17,345 nt of DNA from contig CAAFEX010000083.1 in NCBI GenBank assembly GCA_900762015.1, positions 1-17,345 of the forward strand. Reading direction: 5' to 3'. Each line of letters opens with the position of its first letter. Position 1 is the first letter of the stretch. The notes beneath the pieces were generated by a model that did not search any database, was not told the origin of the DNA, and saw only the letters and a program-made list of their open reading frames with translations. The stretch is from an uncultured Collinsella sp. (GTDB taxonomy: Bacteria > Actinomycetota > Coriobacteriia > Coriobacteriales > Coriobacteriaceae). The position numbers and the translations under genes are program-made. Shown here piece by piece: positions 12,549 to 17,345 of the stretch.

Positions 12549-13685
12549 CTATAAGGTTGAAATGAAGGTGGACAGGCGATTTAGGCCTTCGTCCAGATCT
12601 TTGTCGGAAACGCAGTAGCTGAGGCGGATGTGGCCTTCGGTGCCGAAGCAGTCGCCCGGGACTAGGGCTACGCTTGCTTCTTTGATGGCTTTGATGCAGA
12701 AGTCTTCGCTGGTTAGGCCGAACTTTTTGATGCTCGGGAAAGTGTAGAAGGCTCCTGCGGGCTCTACTACGTCGAGGCCCATGGCGTCTAAGGCTGCGAG
12801 TACGCGTTCGCGGCGGGCTCGGTAGACTTTGAGCATGGGGGTTGGGTCGACGGTCAGGGCTCGCGCTGCGGCGTCCATCTCGAAGGAGACGGCGCTCGAT
12901 ACTAGGTATTGGTGAGCCTTTGCGATCTCGGCGATGACGGGGGTTGCCGCTGCGAGCCAGCCCAGGCGCCAGCCGGTCATGGCCCAGGGCTTGGAGAAGC
13001 TCTCGATGACGACCGTCTGTTCACGCAGCTCCGGGTGTCGCTGGGCGAAGCGCTCGTAGCCGTCCGCGTAGACCAAGCGGTTGTATACGTCGTCGCAGAC
13101 CACGTAGATGCCCGCCTGCTCTGCCACGCGCGCCACGGCGTCGAGCGACGCCGTGTTGAGGATGCAACCCGTAGGATTGTTGGGCGAGCAGATGACGATG
13201 GCCTTGGTCGCCGGCGTCACGCAAGCACGAAGTGCGTCCTCGTCAATCTGGAATTGCGCAGGCTCCGTATCCAAAAAGACCGCCTTGGCGTGATTGGCCA
13301 CGACGATGCTCTCGTACAGGCCAAAGGCCGGCGTGGGAATAATGACCTCGTCGCCGGGGTTGAGCATAGCCATGAATGTTGCCGACAGCGCCTCGGTCGC
13401 ACCGTCGGTCAGGATGACCTCATCGGCGGAAAACGCCAGGCCCGCGTCATCCATATATCTGGACAGTGCATCGCGCAGGGCGGGGCGACCGTTGTTGGGC
13501 GGATAGTGCGTGTCGCCGCGGTCCAGTGCGGCGGTTACCTCGGCGCTAATCACACCGGGCGTGGGAAAATCGGGCTCGCCAAGCGCAAGCGCGATGCACC
13601 CCGGGTGCTGGGCGGCGAGTGCGTTGATCCGGCGGATACCGGAGGGCTTGAGCGTGGCAAGCGAGGTATTCATGGGCAGTCGCAT
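12549..13685 (-). CDS. Class I/II pyridoxal phosphate aminotransferase (aspartate aminotransferase-like)
   Basis: A 378-residue fold-type I PLP enzyme that transfers amino groups between an amino acid and a 2-oxo acid in the cytoplasm. Visible motifs are GEPDFPTP near 36-43, DGATEALSA (94-102, phosphate contacts), CSPNNPTG (166-173), CDDVY (197-201) and SFSKPWAMTGWRLG with K232 as the PLP Schiff-base lysine. HIRLSY near the C-terminus holds the substrate-carboxylate Arg. Substrate is uncertain: aspartate, alanine and aromatic enzymes look alike at this level. The ATG at 13685 has AAAGGA 6 nt upstream; an alternative ATG is four codons on. It diverges from the hypothetical gene at 13779. Its 3' end has no classical terminator, only the palindromic element downstream. 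Confidence 0.93.
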   Translation of the reverse strand: MRLPMNTSLATLKPSGIRRINALAAQHPGCIALALGEPDFPTPGVISAEVTAALDRGDTHYPPNNGRPALRDALSRYMDDAGLAFSADEVILTDGATEALSATFMAMLNPGDEVIIPTPAFGLYESIVVANHAKAVFLDTEPAQFQIDEDALRACVTPATKAIVICSPNNPTGCILNTASLDAVARVAEQAGIYVVCDDVYNRLVYADGYERFAQRHPELREQTVVIESFSKPWAMTGWRLGWLAAATPVIAEIAKAHQYLVSSAVSFEMDAAARALTVDPTPMLKVYRARRERVLAALDAMGLDVVEPAGAFYTFPSIKKFGLTSEDFCIKAIKEASVALVPGDCFGTEGHIRLSYCVSDKDLDEGLNRLSTFISTL

Positions 13686-13778
13686 GGCGTTCCTTTCGTA
13701 AGGGTTGCACTAGGATAGCGCGGCGGGGCGCCGCCAGACGGTGTAACCTAAACGGAAACCAACCGGAAAGGAGGCGGC

Positions 13779-14435
13779 ATGGAGACGACCGTGCGCGGCG
13801 ATGTACCAAAAACGCTGCAAACCATTGCGTATATCAGCATTCCCAATAGCGCCGATCTTGAGTTTTTGCTTTGGGACCTGAAGGATGCCATCGCCGCCTA
13901 TGCTCAACTTTCCGGCACCGCACTCCCCCGCCCGGTCGACTTGAAGGCGGATGATGCCGACGGCGTTGCCGATGGCATCGTGCTGGCCATTGAAGATATG
14001 GCTGACGATGAGACGTTGACTGCTATCGAGCAGGCGCTTGAGCGCTTTGGCGGTACGGGAACGCGTGTCTATGCCGTGATCCGAGCCGCACGACAGGGCG
14101 CTGAGCAGGCGCGTGAAGCCGCCGTTCGCCTGCACAAGGCATGTGAGCGCCATGACCAATTGTGGTGTGGCGGCGTTGCCATCTGCGCCGGCAGCGGCAT
14201 TGCGGCGCTTCGTCGCTCCCCGCGCATGGGACTCTTGCGGCGACCTTTTTCGGAGGCCATGGACAAGCTCGTGGGCGCTGTTCGCATGGGATGTTCCGTC
14301 GAACACGCGCAGAAGCTCGGTGGCGCTGCAACGGGTGGCGTCGACACCGACGGCATGGTGCGCGCCACGCCCGCACTGCCCACACCGATCTGGCACGCCG
14401 TTATGAGGCATCTTGCCGAGCACTCAAACTGCTAA
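13779..14435 (+). CDS. Hypothetical protein, distant flavodoxin-fold (NAD(P)H-dependent oxidoreductase-like)
   Basis: A 218-residue protein with a strong ribosome binding site (AAAGGAGG, 4-5 nt before ATG). It has no signal peptide or membrane segment. The pattern DGIVLAIEDMAD, then GTRVYAVIRAARQGAEQAREA, then DQLWCGGVAICAGSGIAAL and a terminal helix with a Pro/Gly-rich loop recalls flavodoxin-like proteins of clostridia. Those have a YAIINCGFYE-type strand and a glycine-rich GG/IGG segment. The N-terminal phosphate-binding loop of true flavodoxins is not obvious. FMN binding is therefore uncertain, and the similarity is from memory. It is the only plus-strand gene here and its stop codon overlaps that of the convergent glycosylase gene. 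No clear promoter is visible in the 93-bp divergent gap, which holds a GC-rich dyad. Confidence 0.85.
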   Translation: METTVRGDVPKTLQTIAYISIPNSADLEFLLWDLKDAIAAYAQLSGTALPRPVDLKADDADGVADGIVLAIEDMADDETLTAIEQALERFGGTGTRVYAVIRAARQGAEQAREAAVRLHKACERHDQLWCGGVAICAGSGIAALRRSPRMGLLRRPFSEAMDKLVGAVRMGCSVEHAQKLGGAATGGVDTDGMVRATPALPTPIWHAVMRHLAEHSNC

Positions 14436-15001
14436 ATCGAAAAAGCCTGCCAATCAGCGGCGCCGCTCCACCGCTCAACAAGACGCTCCGGGCGCCAGGC
14501 GGCATTGGCGGGACTTGTCGAGGGCAGGACGATGGCAGTCAGCCCCGTCCGATCTTGCAAGTAGCGTTTGTAGAGTCGCCCTGCCGTACCGCCGTTACAG
14601 ACAACGACCTCGATCGGCGCGGCATCGGTAATGCACTCGATATGTGCCGGCACAACGTTGCGAATGCTCGCGTCGCTCGAGCCCTTAATGTCGCAGCTCT
14701 CAATCACATCCCACAGGGCCACGCCGCCGTCCAGCAGCATGGCGCGCTTGGCGGCGATCGATGCGTCAAGCGTCGCGGGCTCGCCGCCCGTCAAAGCATC
14801 CCCCTCGTTGGGCGGCACGGGCATACCGAGACACGCCGCCATCACGCGCCAAAAGCGGTTTTGCGGGTTGCCGTAATAAAAGGCATTGGCGCGCGACAGC
14901 ACCGAGGGAAACGATCCGAGCACCAAAACGCGCGAGTGCTCGTCGAACACAGGCTCAAACCCATGCTCAATATGTTGATAGCCCTCGTCCGGCGCTGTCA
15001 T
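14432..15001 (-). CDS. DNA-deoxyinosine/uracil glycosylase family protein
   Basis: A 189-residue member of the uracil-DNA glycosylase superfamily, best matching the family-6 hypoxanthine (deoxyinosine) DNA glycosylases that start base-excision repair of deaminated adenine. Motifs are LGSFPSVLS (28-36), YYGNPQNRFW (42-51) and LPSTSPANA (159-167). These correspond to the water-activating, base-pocket and minor-groove loops of the family. Hypoxanthine versus uracil preference cannot be settled by eye. The ATG lies 3 bp after the amylase stop (TAG-ATC-ATG), with a weak GAGGG upstream. It is therefore probably co-transcribed and translationally coupled to that gene. The stop overlaps the stop of the opposite-strand gene. 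Confidence 0.88.
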   Translation of the reverse strand: MTAPDEGYQHIEHGFEPVFDEHSRVLVLGSFPSVLSRANAFYYGNPQNRFWRVMAACLGMPVPPNEGDALTGGEPATLDASIAAKRAMLLDGGVALWDVIESCDIKGSSDASIRNVVPAHIECITDAAPIEVVVCNGGTAGRLYKRYLQDRTGLTAIVLPSTSPANAAWRPERLVERWSGAADWQAFSI

Positions 15002-15004
15002 GAT

Positions 15005-16381
15005 CTAGGCCCTCAACAGATAGCGCACCTCGTAGGGCGCAAGCTCAAGGGAGCCAGCTAGCTCGACCGTGGGCACGCCATCGGCAAGCAGGTCGACAAA
15101 GGACCCGTTGAGCTCGCCGGTGCCAAAGGTGTAAGGCTCGCCCACGGCGTTCACCGCCACGAGCACCGTCGCACCGTCACAAGCGCGTTCGAACAGCAGC
15201 TGCTTATTCTGGATCACCACGTTGCGATAGGCACCGTAGTTGAGAGCACGGGCCGCCGCGTCGTCGGCCGAGCGAAGGTGCGCAAGTTGCGTGATAAAGG
15301 CCGTCAGCTCGTTGGGCGCAGGCTCATCGGGCGCAGGGCGCAGCGCCCAGTCGCCATCGGGGCCGCCCTTTTCGCCAGCAATTCCCCACTCGCTGCCATA
15401 GTAGACGCACGGGATGCCTGGCATGCCAAAGAGCATGCCGTAGGCGGGACGCAGGCAGGACTTGTCGGTGAGGATGCTCGCCAGGCGCGGCACGTCGTGG
15501 TTGTCGACAAACGACAGCAGGTGCTTGCCGCGGTAGATGCACCAAGGGTCGCCGCCAAACTGACGGTGCAGCGAGTGCGCGATTTCGAACATATTGACCG
15601 AGTTAAAGCTGGAATACAGGCCCTTGTAGCACTCGTAATTAGTGCAGGAATCGAGCATCTCGTCGTTGACGATTTGGTTGTAGTCGCCGTGGAGCGTCTC
15701 GCCGATCAGCACAAAGTCGGGCTTGAGCTCACGGGTAAAGGCGTGCAGGCGGCGCATAAAGTCGCGGTCGAGCATATAGGCAACGTCCAGGCGCAGGCCG
15801 TCGACGCCAAAGACCTCGGCCCAGCGGCGCACGGACTCGAGCAGGTAATCGACCACGGCGGGGTTTTGCAGGTTGAGCTTCACGAGCTCAAAATGGCCTT
15901 CCCAGCCCTCGTACCAAAAGCCGTCGCCGTAGCACGAGTCGCCATCAAAGCTAATGTGGAACCAGTCCTTGTAGGGCGAGTCCCACTTGCGCTCCTGCAC
16001 ATCGCGGAAGGCCCAAAAGCCACGGCCCACATGGTTGAAGACCGCATCGAGCACCACGCGGATGCCACGGGCGTGCAGTGTCTCGCATGCGGCGGCAAAG
16101 TCGGCATCCCCACCCAAGCGACGGTCGATATGGCGCAAGCTGCGCGTGTCGTAGCCATGGCTATCGGATTCGAGCGGAGGGTTAATGAGCACAGCGCCAA
16201 CGCCGAGTTCCTGCAGGTAGTCGGCCCATTGGGCGATCTTCATGATGGGCGCATCGGGGTTGGGCGCGGCGTTGGCAGCTTGGGAGAGTTCGTCCTCGGC
16301 AACGGGTGCGGCGTTCTCGCGCGGAGCTCCGCAAAAGCCCAGCGGATAGATCTGATAGAACGTCGTCTCGTATGCCCACAT
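15005..16381 (-). CDS. GH13 alpha-amylase-family glycosidase
   Basis: A 458-residue alpha-glucan-active enzyme with a (beta/alpha)8 barrel. The four GH13 signature regions are visible: DAVFNH (112-117), GLRLDVA (195-201, nucleophile D199), GET (227-229, acid/base E228) and FVDNHD (291-296, D296). A small beta-rich C-terminal domain ends the protein. There is no signal peptide, so it should act in the cytoplasm on imported maltodextrins or on glycogen-derived oligosaccharides. The short size, without an N-terminal carbohydrate-binding module, and the sequence around EGWEGHFELVKLNLQNP recall cyclomaltodextrinase or neopullulanase relatives. Exact specificity is not established. The ATG start has GGGAGG 5 nt upstream. 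It leads the operon with the DNA glycosylase gene. Confidence 0.92.
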   Translation of the reverse strand: MWAYETTFYQIYPLGFCGAPRENAAPVAEDELSQAANAAPNPDAPIMKIAQWADYLQELGVGAVLINPPLESDSHGYDTRSLRHIDRRLGGDADFAAACETLHARGIRVVLDAVFNHVGRGFWAFRDVQERKWDSPYKDWFHISFDGDSCYGDGFWYEGWEGHFELVKLNLQNPAVVDYLLESVRRWAEVFGVDGLRLDVAYMLDRDFMRRLHAFTRELKPDFVLIGETLHGDYNQIVNDEMLDSCTNYECYKGLYSSFNSVNMFEIAHSLHRQFGGDPWCIYRGKHLLSFVDNHDVPRLASILTDKSCLRPAYGMLFGMPGIPCVYYGSEWGIAGEKGGPDGDWALRPAPDEPAPNELTAFITQLAHLRSADDAAARALNYGAYRNVVIQNKQLLFERACDGATVLVAVNAVGEPYTFGTGELNGSFVDLLADGVPTVELAGSLELAPYEVRYLLRA

Positions 16382-16416
16382 AGCAACCTCCCGGCAAGCT
16401 CAACACAACGACATCC

Positions 16417-16422
16417 ATTGTA
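16417..16422 (-). promoter_or_regulatory. Possible -10 element of the amylase operon
   Basis: TACAAT on the minus strand matches five of six bases of a -10 box, 36 bp upstream of the amylase start. No convincing -35 is found at 16-18 bp; TTGGGG occurs at 20 bp. Confidence 0.25.
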
Positions 16423-16452
16423 TGCCCGGCGTGCACCCCCTTCCCCAAAATA

Positions 16453-16519
16453 AGTTGCGGTGGAATAGTTCCTGCCTGGGCCTTCAGAGGCCTTAAACAG
16501 GAACTATTCCACCGCAACT
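16453..16519. repeat. Perfect 22-bp inverted repeat with inner hairpin
   Basis: Arms 16453-16474 and 16498-16519 are exact inverted complements (AGTTGCGGTGG... and ...CCACCGCAACT). The 23-nt loop holds GGCCT-TCAG-AGGCC. On the minus strand the stem is followed by TTATTTT, so it may end the transporter transcript. A 22-bp perfect stem is longer than a normal terminator. The core blocks of the two elements at 1323 and 12257 are absent. It fills most of the 153-bp gap between the transporter and the amylase gene. Confidence 0.85.
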
Positions 16520-16534
16520 GATGAGGGGACGTGA

Positions 16535-17345
16535 TTAGGCGACGGGCTTGGCGCGACGGATGGCTGGGAACATCACCGTGATGGCGAGAATGACGCCCAC
16601 GACGGCAATCGCCCCGCCCACGAAGCCGATCCAAGCGATACCGGGACCCGAAACCACGGCGCCGCCGATTGCGGTGCCCGTGCCGATACCCAGATTGAAC
16701 AGACCCGAGAAGATCGACATGGCGACAGCCGACGAATCCGCGGGCGTGTACTTGATGAGCTCGGCCTGAAACGCCACGTTAAAGGCCGTGGCGCAGCAAC
16801 CCCACAGCGCGCAGACGGCAAGCACCAACACGAGCGCCGAGGCTGCGGGGGCCATAAGCAGCAGAGCCACCGGCACGCCGGAGAGCGTAATAGCCAAGAA
16901 CGGGAAGCGGTGCCCGTCGAACAGACGGCCAAACAGCCAGCTTCCGAGCAAACCAGAGCAGCCAAACGCCGTCAGCGTCATGGTGATGGCGCCCGCATCG
17001 ACGTGCGCGACCTGCGCCAGGAAGGGCTCGATATAGCTGTAGCTTGCGTAATAGCCGGTCGCCATGAACACCGTGACCACATAGAGCGCGATGAGGAACG
17101 GGTTCTTGAGCAGCTCGGGCAGCTGCTTGAGCGTAAAACGCTCGCCCGCCGGCATGGTGGGGAACACCGTGGCCTGGTAGACGACCGCGACAGCAGACAG
17201 CGCCCCGACCACGGCAAACGTCATACGCCAGCCCACGGCCAGGCCAATGGCGCGGCCGAGCGGCAGGCCGAAGATCTGTGCGATGGAAGAGCCCGTGGCG
17301 ATCATGCTGATGGCGAGCGCCCCGTGGCGTGTGTCAACCAGGCGC
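16535..17345 (-). CDS. MFS transporter (AraJ/sugar-efflux-like), N-terminus cut by window edge
   Basis: The open frame continues to the window edge, giving 270 codons of the C-terminal two thirds; the true start lies outside. The visible part has about eight or nine hydrophobic helices with a cytoplasmic loop (MPAGERFTLKQLPELLKNPF) between the N- and C-halves. The segment ALAISMIATGSSIAQIFGLPLGRAIGLAVGWRMTF is the region of helices 4-5 typical of drug/proton antiporter-1 and AraJ-type efflux permeases (GxPLGxxxG...GWR). Transport of sugars, arabinose or drugs out of the cell is possible; the substrate cannot be told. It is followed by the 22-bp inverted repeat and then the amylase gene in the same direction. 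Confidence 0.9.
   Translation of the reverse strand, partial: RLVDTRHGALAISMIATGSSIAQIFGLPLGRAIGLAVGWRMTFAVVGALSAVAVVYQATVFPTMPAGERFTLKQLPELLKNPFLIALYVVTVFMATGYYASYSYIEPFLAQVAHVDAGAITMTLTAFGCSGLLGSWLFGRLFDGHRFPFLAITLSGVPVALLLMAPAASALVLVLAVCALWGCCATAFNVAFQAELIKYTPADSSAVAMSIFSGLFNLGIGTGTAIGGAVVSGPGIAWIGFVGGAIAVVGVILAITVMFPAIRRAKPVA

Noticed and set aside
12102..12618. Plus-strand frames in the rplJ-aminotransferase gap (130 and 118 codons)
   Set aside because: They run through the L10 leader, promoter and palindromic arms; low-complexity Arg-rich translations with no domain.
15278..16453. A 391-codon plus-strand frame opposite the amylase gene
   Set aside because: The GH13 motifs on the minus strand are complete; the opposite frame is a codon-bias shadow.

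Overview
The window is high-GC bacterial chromosome and most likely comes from a member of the Coriobacteriia (Actinomycetota), probably Collinsella or a close relative. I infer this from the RNA polymerase and ribosomal protein sequences, the codon use and the gene order. No 16S gene is present, so the genus is a judgement. Nearly everything is on the minus strand, so transcription runs from right to left. The only plus-strand gene is the hypothetical protein at 13779-14435.

Reading with transcription from the right: the 3' part of an MFS transporter (16535-17345) is followed by a perfect 22-bp inverted repeat (16453-16519). Next come a cytoplasmic GH13 alpha-amylase-family enzyme (15005-16381) and, 3 bp behind it, a family-6 type DNA glycosylase (14432-15001). 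That gene meets the plus-strand flavodoxin-like hypothetical gene tail to tail, with overlapping stop codons. A class I/II PLP aminotransferase (12549-13685) diverges from the hypothetical gene. A long imperfect palindrome (12257-12512) separates the aminotransferase from the ribosomal stalk operon rplJ-rplL. That operon has a good promoter, an L10 leader, a leader terminator and three hairpins between its two genes. galU (9818-10726) is an independent unit between rplL and rpoB, with terminators on both sides. rpoB and rpoC (6039-9530 and 1554-6032) are abutted in the same frame and end at a strong intrinsic terminator. The left end holds an ECF sigma factor and its overlapping membrane anti-sigma partner, which runs off the window. 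A sigma-W-like promoter lies upstream of the pair.

The window is thus mainly the core transcription and translation machinery (beta, beta', L10, L7/L12) with housekeeping metabolism and a small stress-response sigma module. The most unusual features are these. The beta' C-terminal extension contains a domain that looks like the alpha-subunit C-terminal domain, with most of the known DNA-contact residues kept. In beta, the normally invariant segment after the rifampicin region (fork loop 2) is replaced by a longer sequence. Two intergenic palindromes share a conserved core but have unrelated, self-complementary arms, and one of them overlaps the rplJ promoter.
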